Source: a virus. Taken from it: a stretch of 41,029 nt of DNA. Each line of letters begins with the position of its first letter. Within the stretch, counting starts at the first letter, position 1. The notes under the pieces were generated by a model. It was not told where the DNA came from and searched no databases. It saw nothing but the letters and a program-made list of their open reading frames with translations. This document shows, piece after piece, positions 1 to 6,969 of this stretch. The position numbers were made by a program, and so were the translations under genes. Location of the stretch: the IMG/VR virus record IMGVR_UViG_3300010373_000023, positions 1 through 41,029 of that record. One strand, given 5' to 3'.

Positions 1-123
1 GATTAAGCTATGGCAGTTGATCTCCACCTGCTCAAAAGCGAGCTTGCCAATGACCCGCAGGCGCTCGGCCTCGTCGCCATGACCGACCAGGCGGCTGCCG
101 ATGCGCTCAATCTTGTCCGCGCC
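1..123. repeat. terminal direct repeat, left copy (circle closure)
   Basis: The first 123 bases are repeated without a mismatch at 40907-41029. The repeat begins inside the end of the 40220 gene and runs into the 10-438 gene, so it falls within coding sequence and looks like a circular contig written past its closure point. The unit genome is therefore 40,906 bp. A true virion terminal repeat of this length is possible but less likely. Confidence 0.93.
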
Positions 124-438
124 TGGGCGGCCTATCAGATCAACACTGCGCCCGTCGCAGCCGCGACTTTCTTTTCAAATCTCGATCCGACTGAGTTTCT
201 GGCACTCACTCAGCTGAAGATCTCGCAGCTGCAGGCGGTCTTCCTTGCCGCGCCGATTAACCTGTCCGACCCATCCACGCAGGGAATTCTGCTCGGGATA
301 TTCACGGCCTCTCCAATCTCTAAGGCCAATGTCACGGCATTGGTTAAGCGCCAGGCGTCCCGCGCTGAAGTTGTGATGGGCATAGGCACGGTCGTGTCGG
401 CCGCAGATGTTCACAACGCCCGAAATGGAGCCTGGTAA
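10..438 (+). CDS. conserved phage structural-region protein, unknown function
   Basis: 142 residues starting at ATG. On the circle its ribosome binding site GGAGG lies upstream in the 40901-40910 copy. No enzymatic motif is visible. The C-terminal part (SRAEVVMGIGTVVSAADVHNA, about residues 117-137) resembles a short motif I associate with small proteins in tail/adhesin regions of siphophages. It follows the tail-fibre-like gene 40220-40912 by three bases across the junction and is followed immediately by the 439 gene, so it belongs to the late structural operon. A minor virion or assembly role is an inference. Confidence 0.75.
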   Translation: MAVDLHLLKSELANDPQALGLVAMTDQAAADALNLVRAWAAYQINTAPVAAATFFSNLDPTEFLALTQLKISQLQAVFLAAPINLSDPSTQGILLGIFTASPISKANVTALVKRQASRAEVVMGIGTVVSAADVHNARNGAW

Positions 439-825
439 ATGGCGATCTTAAGATCAACAGGAGTCCTGATTGGTACCTCTGAAACCGTTGGAGACACGAT
501 CGCTAATAACGCGACGGACACAGGCGCTGAGGTCGATGTGCTCGGCGATAACACCTCCGCAGGCGACATGGAGATCTACCTTGTCTTCACGAGCACGGTC
601 ACAGCCGGCACGATCGACATAAAGATCAACTCAATCCGCGTCACCGGCCAGGTCTACTCGAAGGTCGCTTTCGAACGCTCGTTTACACCGATCAACGGAA
701 CCCAAAAGATACCGATTGGGCGCGTGCCGGCCGCGCGTTTTATGAACGCCGAGGTCAAGAATAATGGGACTGGAGCGAATGCAACCAATGTCGCTCTGCT
801 CTACACCCTGACGAAACTCAGCTAA
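439..825 (+). CDS. hypothetical virion-associated beta-rich protein
   Basis: 128 residues. The ATG directly follows the TAA of the preceding gene. The protein is rich in Thr, Val, Asn and Gly with alternating hydrophobic residues, the composition of a beta-sandwich capsid/tail accessory or decoration protein, and has no signal peptide or membrane segment. Its last base overlaps the start of the LamG protein gene at 825, so the two are translationally coupled. Function is inferred from position only. Confidence 0.7.
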   Translation: MAILRSTGVLIGTSETVGDTIANNATDTGAEVDVLGDNTSAGDMEIYLVFTSTVTAGTIDIKINSIRVTGQVYSKVAFERSFTPINGTQKIPIGRVPAARFMNAEVKNNGTGANATNVALLYTLTKLS

Positions 826-2192
826 TGCCACTACCCGGAATGCGCCGTGATGGGCGCGTAAAACCTGAATGGGGAACACCGCTCGACACAGGACACCCGC
901 TCTGCGAGGAGATTGCCGGCGTCTGGGCGATGTTGGAGGGAACTCCGATACTCGTAAGCGGGGGAGCAGTGGGGGTACTGGCAGATGCATTGGATCGTAC
1001 GCCAGGGGTCATACCCGCATTCACCGGGCTGCAGCCAGTACCGGGGTACACCGGGAGCGCGATGCAGTTCCCGCATCTCAACCAGGCATTTGTAAATCTT
1101 CCGCTCACGGAAGCAGTCAATCACGCGAGCTCGTTTACGATCATGTCACGGTTTATGTGGACCGGAGGAACGCCATCTTACAACCCGGTTATGTCCCGAT
1201 GGAACCAGGCCGGCAACATCGGGTATGGCCTCAGCATCGATCCATCTTTCCATATGCGCGGTGACTCCCAGAACGTCAGCGGCGGCGGTTTCACCGGGTC
1301 GGTCGCCGTCAGTGCGAACGTCTGGCACGACGTTGCTTTTACCGTAGATGGCGCAGGCCCACGGGGCATATATGTCGATGGGCTTCCAGACACACTCTCG
1401 GGCACGGGCGCAGTGCTTCCCGGCACGGGTGGAACGACCGTTGTCGCCGCGATCGGGCAGGACGGCTCGTTCGCCGCCTCTGCCAACACTCCTGAAATCC
1501 GTGGTTGGCAGGGACTAATCGAGTATGTTTACCTGTGGCATAGGGCGCTGAGAGCGCAGGAGATAGCCGATCTGCACTTTTCGCCTTATGGCATATTCGC
1601 GCCGACGACCCTTCAGAAATTCTATTCAATCGCGGCTGGCGCCTTTTCGAATATGGTGTCCATAGCTCGCGGCGTTGCGAGGGCAACAGCGGCCATCCTT
1701 GCGACCGGAACCACGCTCGGCATGAGCGCCAGCGTTGCCAGGGCGTACGCAGCGCCTCCGACCGGGGCAGGCGCGATCTCTGCCAGGAGTGCAGGCGTCT
1801 CACGCGATCTCGGAGCGCTCATAGGTTCGGGATCGATTTTCGGCAGGAGTGCGAGTGTTGCCAGAGCCTACGCAGCCTCGCCAGTGAGTGGAAGCTTCGT
1901 CTCGGGCACGAGCATTGGTGTCTCCCGCGATTTTGGCGCGCTCGTAGGATCGGGCTCGATCCTGGGCACAAGCGCAAGCGTTGCGCGGGCTTATGCAGCG
2001 CCACCGACCGGCGCAGGCGCGATCTCGGCGTTCTCGATCAGCGTCGGCAAAGCGCGGGCGGTCGCGCCCACGGATTACGTCGTTGTTGTGACCGGGCCGC
2101 CCAACCCTGCGAGCTTCGGTGCTGCATCCGCTGAGGCGAGCTATGGTGCCGCGCCCAGGCGCGCGAGTTATTCTGAGAGCAAAAAGCCATGA
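825..2192 (+). CDS. LamG/concanavalin-A-like tail adhesin with 41-residue repeats
   Basis: 455 residues. Residues about 80-265 look like a LamG/ConA-type jelly roll: WHDVAFTVDG, then IYVDGLP, then a final strand around YVYLWHRAL with an EIADL helix. Such domains bind carbohydrate. Residues 299 to about 415 hold three tandem copies of a 41-residue Ala/Gly/Ser-rich unit whose core is SASVARAYAA. The repeats suggest a flexible stalk or trimeric rod. It probably acts in host-surface binding. The TGA overlaps the next ATG. Confidence 0.7.
   Translation: MPLPGMRRDGRVKPEWGTPLDTGHPLCEEIAGVWAMLEGTPILVSGGAVGVLADALDRTPGVIPAFTGLQPVPGYTGSAMQFPHLNQAFVNLPLTEAVNHASSFTIMSRFMWTGGTPSYNPVMSRWNQAGNIGYGLSIDPSFHMRGDSQNVSGGGFTGSVAVSANVWHDVAFTVDGAGPRGIYVDGLPDTLSGTGAVLPGTGGTTVVAAIGQDGSFAASANTPEIRGWQGLIEYVYLWHRALRAQEIADLHFSPYGIFAPTTLQKFYSIAAGAFSNMVSIARGVARATAAILATGTTLGMSASVARAYAAPPTGAGAISARSAGVSRDLGALIGSGSIFGRSASVARAYAASPVSGSFVSGTSIGVSRDFGALVGSGSILGTSASVARAYAAPPTGAGAISAFSISVGKARAVAPTDYVVVVTGPPNPASFGAASAEASYGAAPRRASYSESKKP
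1719..2051 (+). repeat. tandem 123-bp coding repeat (about 2.7 units)
   Basis: Units begin at 1719, 1842 and 1965, exactly 123 bp apart, each with GGC followed by codons for (M/R/T)SASVARAYAA. Codon use differs between units at synonymous positions, so the array is not a very recent slippage product. The third unit decays after about 28 codons. Confidence 0.85.
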
Positions 2193-2527
2193 GCGCTCCT
2201 GTCGACAATGAGATGGATATTCGCCAGGGTGAGATTCAGGATGTGGAAGCGCAGATCACGTTTCTGACGGCGGCCACATTGACCGAGGTGAAATGCACGC
2301 TGCGAGACAATGCGAACCGCGTCGCAGGTGGGATAGAAGACGAGGCAGGCGAGTTCCTGAATTCGTCGAACGGCGTCGGTGCGAGCACGGATTGGATCGT
2401 CTGGTTTCCTGACTTCGACCCCACGACGCTCGAGCTGCAAAATGGAGATTATTATATGGAACTGCTATCGAAGCGCGGGGACGGCGAGAAATTCAAGCCT
2501 CGCGTAAAGATCACGCTGACAGACTGA
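2189..2527 (+). CDS. hypothetical structural-region protein
   Basis: 112 residues. ATG overlaps the stop of the LamG gene (ATGA). The sequence alternates short strands (QITFLTAATLTEVKCTLRD, residues 20-38) with acidic loops and has no membrane segment or catalytic motif. It lies between the adhesin and the neck genes, so it may be a virion accessory or an adhesin chaperone. No family is recognised. Confidence 0.7.
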   Translation: MSAPVDNEMDIRQGEIQDVEAQITFLTAATLTEVKCTLRDNANRVAGGIEDEAGEFLNSSNGVGASTDWIVWFPDFDPTTLELQNGDYYMELLSKRGDGEKFKPRVKITLTD

Positions 2528-2926
2528 GTGACCATGCTGAGAATGCCAAAAGCGCAGCCAGGCTTCCTGACGGATGCGCAGCTCGCGAGCCTGCGCGGGA
2601 CGGTCACGCGAACGCTGCCCTGGTTCGCAACCGTGCTGAAGAATACGCCCACCAGGGACGCCGAAGACGATCTGCAGGACGACTGGTCCACGCCGATCGC
2701 GATTTACAACTGCGATATCGAATTCGTCACGGATGGCCGCGAAATGCCCGTCGGCGGGCAGATGGTGGCAGTAGGCAGCTACCTGATCACGCTGCCCTGG
2801 AACGCGGTGGTCGAGCCGGACCAGCGCCTTTCGATCAATAATCGGGTGTATGAGATCAACAACCGTTTCGATAACTGGACGGACCAGGCCGCCGTCTACG
2901 TGGATGCGGAGGAGGTGGAAGAGTGA
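2528..2926 (+). CDS. putative head closure / head-tail joining protein
   Basis: 132 residues if started at the GTG directly after the previous stop; an ATG two codons later (2534) is an alternative, and neither has a strong ribosome binding site. The central segment (IYNCDIEFVTDGREMPVGG, then WNAVVEPDQRLSINNRVYEI) has the strand pattern and the 'D.....g..Y.V' motif of small head-closure (stopper) proteins. It is followed by an HK97-gp10-like protein and a tail-terminator-like protein, the usual neck order. The family call is by pattern and context. Confidence 0.6.
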   Translation: MTMLRMPKAQPGFLTDAQLASLRGTVTRTLPWFATVLKNTPTRDAEDDLQDDWSTPIAIYNCDIEFVTDGREMPVGGQMVAVGSYLITLPWNAVVEPDQRLSINNRVYEINNRFDNWTDQAAVYVDAEEVEE

Positions 2927-3141
2927 GCATGTCAGGCAGCCGGGCGACTACGCCCGAGGAGAGCGCGGAGCACGATCGCGTGGTAGAGAAAGAGCGCGCG
3001 GAGATCGAAGCGCGGCGCACGGGCGTCGTCATCGATACCAGCGAAGTGAAGGGATCGAAAAAGGGTGCAAGCGACAGTCAAAACGACAATAACCCAAAAC
3101 CGGGTCCCGGATTTGCTGAACCGGCTGCGCCCACGGCTTGA
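2923..3141 (+). CDS. small hydrophilic protein, possible
   Basis: 72 residues from GTG overlapping the upstream stop (GTGA), with an ATG two codons in. The product is very polar (Glu/Arg then Lys/Asn/Pro) with no fold signature. Its last 77 bases overlap the start of the gp10-like gene in another frame. The GTGA coupling supports it; the overlap and composition weaken it. It may instead be a by-product of a longer untranslated gap. Confidence 0.4.
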   Translation: MSMSGSRATTPEESAEHDRVVEKERAEIEARRTGVVIDTSEVKGSKKGASDSQNDNNPKPGPGFAEPAAPTA

Positions 3142-3481
3142 GAGGGTGCTCGAGAAGGCCGCTCACGATGTCGAGGCGCGCGCGAAGGTTTCGATCTTGA
3201 GCGGAGCGAAGACCGGCCGCATCTACGGAATTCACCAGGCGAGCGCGCCAGGCGAAGCGCCGGCCAACGAGATCGGCAACCTGGCGGCAGGTATCGCGGT
3301 CGCGCCGGGCCCGGCGCCGCTCTCTCGCATTATCGCTTCGAACGCGGAGTACTCCGAGAGGCTGGAGATGGGCAGCCCGGAGGGAACGATCGCGCCGCGT
3401 CCGTTCCTCGGGCCGGCGCTGGAGAGCGTGAGGCAGCCCTTCGTGCGGGCAGTGCAGCAGGTGGTAGAACGTGGCGCTTGA
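3065..3481 (+). CDS. HK97 gp10-like neck/tail completion protein
   Basis: 138 residues from GTG 3065. It has the HK97-gp10 pattern: an N-terminal helix (LERVLEKAAHDVEARAK), then ASAPGEAPANEIGNLAAGI, and near the end YSERLEMGS followed by RPFLGPALES. Members sit at the head-tail junction. Order (closure, gp10-like, terminator, major tail protein) agrees. The next gene starts inside its last codons. A later GTG near 3145 is possible but would remove the conserved helix. Confidence 0.8.
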   Translation: MQATVKTTITQNRVPDLLNRLRPRLERVLEKAAHDVEARAKVSILSGAKTGRIYGIHQASAPGEAPANEIGNLAAGIAVAPGPAPLSRIIASNAEYSERLEMGSPEGTIAPRPFLGPALESVRQPFVRAVQQVVERGA

Positions 3482-3887
3482 GACTGTCATCGTTGAGAAG
3501 TGGATGATCGATCTGATGCTGGCAGACGCCGCGATCGGCGCCCTGATCGGCACGGACATCTACCCGATCGTGGCGCCGCAGGGCTTGAAGCGTCCGTTTA
3601 TGCTCGTGATCTACCAGCAGGGCAGCGACATCAATTCGATCGGCGAGCGCTCGCTGGCGCAGCCGCTGTTTCAGGTGAAGATGGTGGGACGGCACCAGGA
3701 TGTCGCGACGCTGCGCGCCGGCGCGAACCGCATCGATGCACTGCTGCAGGATAAGCGCGTCGTGGTCGCCGGGTATCAAATCCGGGTGCAGCGGGAGATG
3801 GAAATTCGAACGCCGGACTTCGGTACCGGCGTGGAGTATGAGAACATGGGCGGGATGTATCGCTGCTGGGTGAGCCTGGCGGCTTAA
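3471..3887 (+). CDS. tail terminator / tail completion protein (DUF3168-like)
   Basis: 138 residues, GTG start overlapping the upstream gene by 11 bases. Pattern of the DUF3168/tail-terminator group: an N-terminal helix with LADAAIGALIGTDIYPI, then RPFMLVIYQQ, and a core strand LFQVKMVGR followed by a helix ALLQD. Such proteins cap the tail tube and join it to the neck. The gene is immediately upstream of the two tail tube genes, as expected. Confidence 0.7.
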   Translation: MALETVIVEKWMIDLMLADAAIGALIGTDIYPIVAPQGLKRPFMLVIYQQGSDINSIGERSLAQPLFQVKMVGRHQDVATLRAGANRIDALLQDKRVVVAGYQIRVQREMEIRTPDFGTGVEYENMGGMYRCWVSLAA

Positions 3888-3902
3888 AGTCTGGAGTTTG
3901 TC

Positions 3903-4325
3903 ATGGCACTTATCGGCGAGGATTGCAGCATCAGCATCACTTTCGGGACGCAGGCGTTTTCAACGGGGATCATCACCTGGGGATCGATCGCGGCCGTGAC
4001 CGGGAAGGCGCGGCGTATCTCTACGGAAGATAGTGTCGAGCTTGCCAACACCAAAGCGATCGGCAATCCGCGCAAGCTGCACCGCGGCCACTCGGGGAAC
4101 ACGCGCATCGATTTCGAGGCCGTCGTAGGCTGGGCAGGCTATCAGTTCCTCACGGCACGCGCCACCCCGATCGGGCTGCCGATCCGCGTCACGCTCCTGG
4201 AGATATCGAGCCTCGGAGCGGGCTCCGTGTTCGAGGGGATCGTCGAGAAGTGGAAGGGCGATATCCAATCGACGGAAGTCCAAATTGAGAGCATGAGCAT
4301 CATGTGCGACATCGATCATGGGTAG
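3903..4325 (+). CDS. major tail (tube) protein, copy 1
   Basis: 140 residues, ATG preceded by CTGGAG. It lies between the tail terminator and the tail chaperone, the fixed place of the tail tube gene. About two thirds or more of its residues match the next gene. Both share MALIGEDCSIS at the start, ELANTKAIG..RK.HRGHSG in the middle, and a near-identical last 27 residues (from GIVEKWKGDIQ to MCDID). Assignment rests on position and beta-rich make-up. Confidence 0.72.
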   Translation: MALIGEDCSISITFGTQAFSTGIITWGSIAAVTGKARRISTEDSVELANTKAIGNPRKLHRGHSGNTRIDFEAVVGWAGYQFLTARATPIGLPIRVTLLEISSLGAGSVFEGIVEKWKGDIQSTEVQIESMSIMCDIDHG

Positions 4326-4340
4326 AGTCTGGAGTTTCTG

Positions 4341-4757
4341 ATGGCACTTATTGGCGAGGATTGTTCGATCTCTCTGCGGCTGGGCGGGGTTGTGGCGGGC
4401 GTGATCACCTGGGTCGCGTTCGGTACGATCACGGCTAAGGCGCGCAGGATCTCCGTGGAGGATAGCATCGAGCTGGCGAATACCAAAGCGATCGGCGACC
4501 CGCGCAAAAAGCATCGAGGTCACTCCGGCAGCTCGCGGATCGACCTCGAAGAAGTCGTAGGCTACGGCGGTTATGCCTTCCTCAGTTCGCGCGTCACGCC
4601 CATCGGCCTGGCGGCGGAGCTGACCATCAAGGAGATCTCCTCGCTCTCGACCGGCTCCGTGTTTACCGGAATCGTGGAAAAGTGGAAGGGCGATATCCAG
4701 TCCACCGAGGTTCAGATCGAGAGCATGTCGATCATGTGCGACATCGATGCCGCGTAA
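4341..4757 (+). CDS. major tail (tube) protein, copy 2 (tandem paralogue)
   Basis: 138 residues. Clear paralogue of the 3903 gene; even the leader is copied (AGTCTGGAGTTT before both starts). The C-terminal 27 residues are identical in protein while the DNA differs at many synonymous positions, so both copies have been kept under protein-level selection. It may build a second tube subunit, a tube-distal variant, or a tail-tip ring. Its stop overlaps the region of the chaperone start. Confidence 0.72.
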   Translation: MALIGEDCSISLRLGGVVAGVITWVAFGTITAKARRISVEDSIELANTKAIGDPRKKHRGHSGSSRIDLEEVVGYGGYAFLSSRVTPIGLAAELTIKEISSLSTGSVFTGIVEKWKGDIQSTEVQIESMSIMCDIDAA

Positions 4758-4767
4758 AGGAGCAGCC

Positions 4768-5178
4768 GTGAGTAAGACGCTTGACGAGCTGGCGGAGTCG
4801 TTGCCGGTCGATCCTACGATTGCGGAGGAGATCGATGCCAGCGAGTATCTGGGCGAAGAGCCGGGTACGACCGTGTTCGTGTTCCATGACCCCGGCGCGA
4901 ACCAGCAGTTCCAGGCCAACAAAGACGCCAAGAAGCTCTGCTCGATGCCGGAGTTTTTCACGATGGTCGAGGAGCTGATGACGATCTCCTCGATGATGGC
5001 GCTCGCGCATGTGTCGCCGCCGTTTGCCAGTCCGCCCGGCATCACGTATGCGCGCCTGGCCAAGTATAATTCGAAGTTCTTCATGTGGCTGATGAACCGC
5101 TTCTTCGAGAAATTCCCACACCTACGCGACATGGAGGCAGCGATAAAGGCTGCAAAAAAACAGTCCTCCGTGGAGTAG
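4768..5178 (+). CDS. tail assembly chaperone, short form (G-like)
   Basis: 136 residues from GTG 4768, which has a good AAGGAG site; an in-frame ATG at 4747 would overlap the tail gene and has no site. Helical, acidic protein directly before the tape measure gene. Its last codons run through a seven-A stretch (GCA AAA AAA CAG) and stop at 5176-5178. This is the usual G gene with a -1 frameshift site near its end (see the GT entry). It would coat the tape measure during tail assembly. Confidence 0.8.
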   Translation: MSKTLDELAESLPVDPTIAEEIDASEYLGEEPGTTVFVFHDPGANQQFQANKDAKKLCSMPEFFTMVEELMTISSMMALAHVSPPFASPPGITYARLAKYNSKFFMWLMNRFFEKFPHLRDMEAAIKAAKKQSSVE

Positions 5179-5321
5179 AAGGGCGCGCGCGGATCGTGTG
5201 CCTGCGGAGGCTGCACCGTCTGCCATGTGAGATGAACCTCTCTTCCACGGAGCTGATCGAGCTGTTTGCGATCGATGAACTGATGATCGAGGCGGAAAAG
5301 AATGCTGCTGTCAAGCCTTGA
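4768..5321 (+). CDS. tail assembly chaperone, -1 frameshift fusion (GT-like)
   Basis: Predicted joined product: 4768-5160 read in frame, then 5160-5321 after slipping back one base on A AAA AAA, about 184 residues. The -1 frame stays open to 5321, past the zero-frame stop, and adds 53 residues (MNLSSTELIELFAIDELMIE near its end), overlapping the tape-measure start by 20 bases. CCTCCG (5165-5170) can pair with CGGAGG (5205-5210) just downstream as a stimulatory stem. This is the arrangement of lambda-like G/GT genes. Confidence 0.78.
5152..5161 (+). promoter_or_regulatory. -1 ribosomal frameshift slippery site
   Basis: GCAAAAAAAC: in the zero frame it reads gcA AAA AAA, so both tRNALys can re-pair after a one-base slip. 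It lies six codons before the zero-frame stop and in front of the tape measure gene. Confidence 0.78.
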
Positions 5322-6969
5322 GGTAAAACTAGGGATAAGCGGTGATGCGGCCGTAGTCCAGGGCCTCAAGCGACTGCAGCAGGCGGAGGACCAAGCGGCG
5401 GGCGGCAGCAGCGCTTTGTCGAGCGCGATGTCGGCCATGGAGATCCCGGCGCTGCGCGCGATCTCCGCTGCGACCGGCCTGGCGACGGCCCTGATCAGCC
5501 TCTCTGCGGGCGCGATCGCGGCCTCCGGCATCCGCCTCGCGGCGCAGTACGAGCGCGTGGAACTCGGATTTAAGACGCTCCTCGGTTCGGCGTCGGCGGC
5601 GCATCAGCTGATGGCCGATATCTCCAAGCTCGGACAGACCACCCCGTTTAAGACACAGGAATTGACGCAATATGCCAGGCAGCTGCTTGCCACCGACGCG
5701 AGCGCCAACAAAGCGGTGAACACGCTGCGAGTCCTGAAGGCCGTCACGGATACCATGGCAGCCACCGGCGGAACGACCGCGGACGTCGGCGAAGTGGCCA
5801 GCGTGATCGGTCAGATGCGAGTGGCGACTCATATCGACATCGAGCAGATCAAGACGCTCTCGAGACTCGGAGTGAATGTCACTGGCGTCTACAAGGCCGC
5901 GACCGGCAAGGACGTTGCGCCGCAGATCGCCATGGCGCGCCTGGCGAACATGCAGGGACCCAGAGCCGCGGAGACGCTCTTAAAGGGCATGGAGAAGCTG
6001 TACGGCGGCGCAGCGGCGTCTCAGGCGGCCACCGGCCTCGGCCTGCTGCAGAACATCATCGAGACGCTCGGACTGGTCTCGCTTCCGACAGGAGTGCTGC
6101 TGCTCGGGCTGATCAAGCCGATTGCGGCGATGGCGCTTCATATTTTGACGACCGCGCAGCACATCAACGAAATGACGCACGGAGTGGCCGGCCTCGCGAC
6201 GATCCTGATCCTGCTCATTCGCGGGTGGACCGTGATCTCCTCGGTCTGCATTGCCGCCTACACTGCGACCACTCAGCTCACCGCGGCACTGATGGCCTAC
6301 TCCAACGCGGCTCGCTCCGCCGCTGCCAGCACAACCACCGCGGCCGCGGCCTCAAGGACGGCGGCCGCCGCAAATACCGTTGCGGGAACAGCCGCGGCCG
6401 CGGGAGGAGCTGCAGCGAGCGGAGGGGCAGGCGCAGCGGTCGCGGGCGGCGCCGGAGCTGCTTCCGCTGCGTTCGGGCTCAAGTCGCTGTGGCCCCGGTT
6501 GATGGGAGGTGGACTGAAAGCGATCGGTCCGGAGATCGCCGCCATGCTTGGAGGCGCGCTGAAGTTTCTGAAGTCGCCGGGCGGCCTCGGTCTGGCGGGT
6601 CTCGGGCTGTCTCTTTTCGGCGGCTACCTGCAGGGATCCAAAAACAACGGAACAAAGAACACCGGCGACTATCTCTCCAATATCGGCGGTGCGATGGGTA
6701 CGGCGAGCCTGGTGGCGCTGCTGCCCATTCCGCCGCTGATCAAGCTCGCGGTGATCGCGCTCTCGGGAGTCGGCGCCGGGCTTAAGACCTGGTGGGACAA
6801 GAGTCACGAGAAGCCGCCCACTGCGGAGAGCCCCATGGCGCTCACGAATGCGATCTTAAAGGATATCCACGCCGTTCTGATCGGAGGCGGAGACCGCGCG
6901 AACCGGGTGAAATCTGAGCTTGAAGCAGAGTACGCGATCCGCCATGCCGTGCTGACGGGCGGTGGCTAA
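5302..6969 (+). CDS. tail tape measure protein
   Basis: 555 residues, ATG overlapping the GT reading frame. N-terminal part has the TP901/PhageMin-type tape measure core (YERVELGFKTLLGSASAAHQ, then TTPFKTQELTQYARQLLATD, with KTLSRLGVNVTGVYKA at about residues 187-202). The centre contains hydrophobic stretches (about 255-335) and an Ala/Gly-rich linker (about 340-395). By the rule of about 0.15 nm per residue it predicts a short tail of about 80 nm. The stop TAA overlaps the next ATG by one base. Confidence 0.9.
   Translation: MLLSSLEVKLGISGDAAVVQGLKRLQQAEDQAAGGSSALSSAMSAMEIPALRAISAATGLATALISLSAGAIAASGIRLAAQYERVELGFKTLLGSASAAHQLMADISKLGQTTPFKTQELTQYARQLLATDASANKAVNTLRVLKAVTDTMAATGGTTADVGEVASVIGQMRVATHIDIEQIKTLSRLGVNVTGVYKAATGKDVAPQIAMARLANMQGPRAAETLLKGMEKLYGGAAASQAATGLGLLQNIIETLGLVSLPTGVLLLGLIKPIAAMALHILTTAQHINEMTHGVAGLATILILLIRGWTVISSVCIAAYTATTQLTAALMAYSNAARSAAASTTTAAAASRTAAAANTVAGTAAAAGGAAASGGAGAAVAGGAGAASAAFGLKSLWPRLMGGGLKAIGPEIAAMLGGALKFLKSPGGLGLAGLGLSLFGGYLQGSKNNGTKNTGDYLSNIGGAMGTASLVALLPIPPLIKLAVIALSGVGAGLKTWWDKSHEKPPTAESPMALTNAILKDIHAVLIGGGDRANRVKSELEAEYAIRHAVLTGGG

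Noticed and set aside
3960-5531. Leftward open frame of 523 codons under the tail genes
   Set aside because: Lies entirely opposite the tail tube, chaperone and tape-measure genes, which have clear families; product is Arg/Ala/His-rich as expected for a GC-rich shadow frame.
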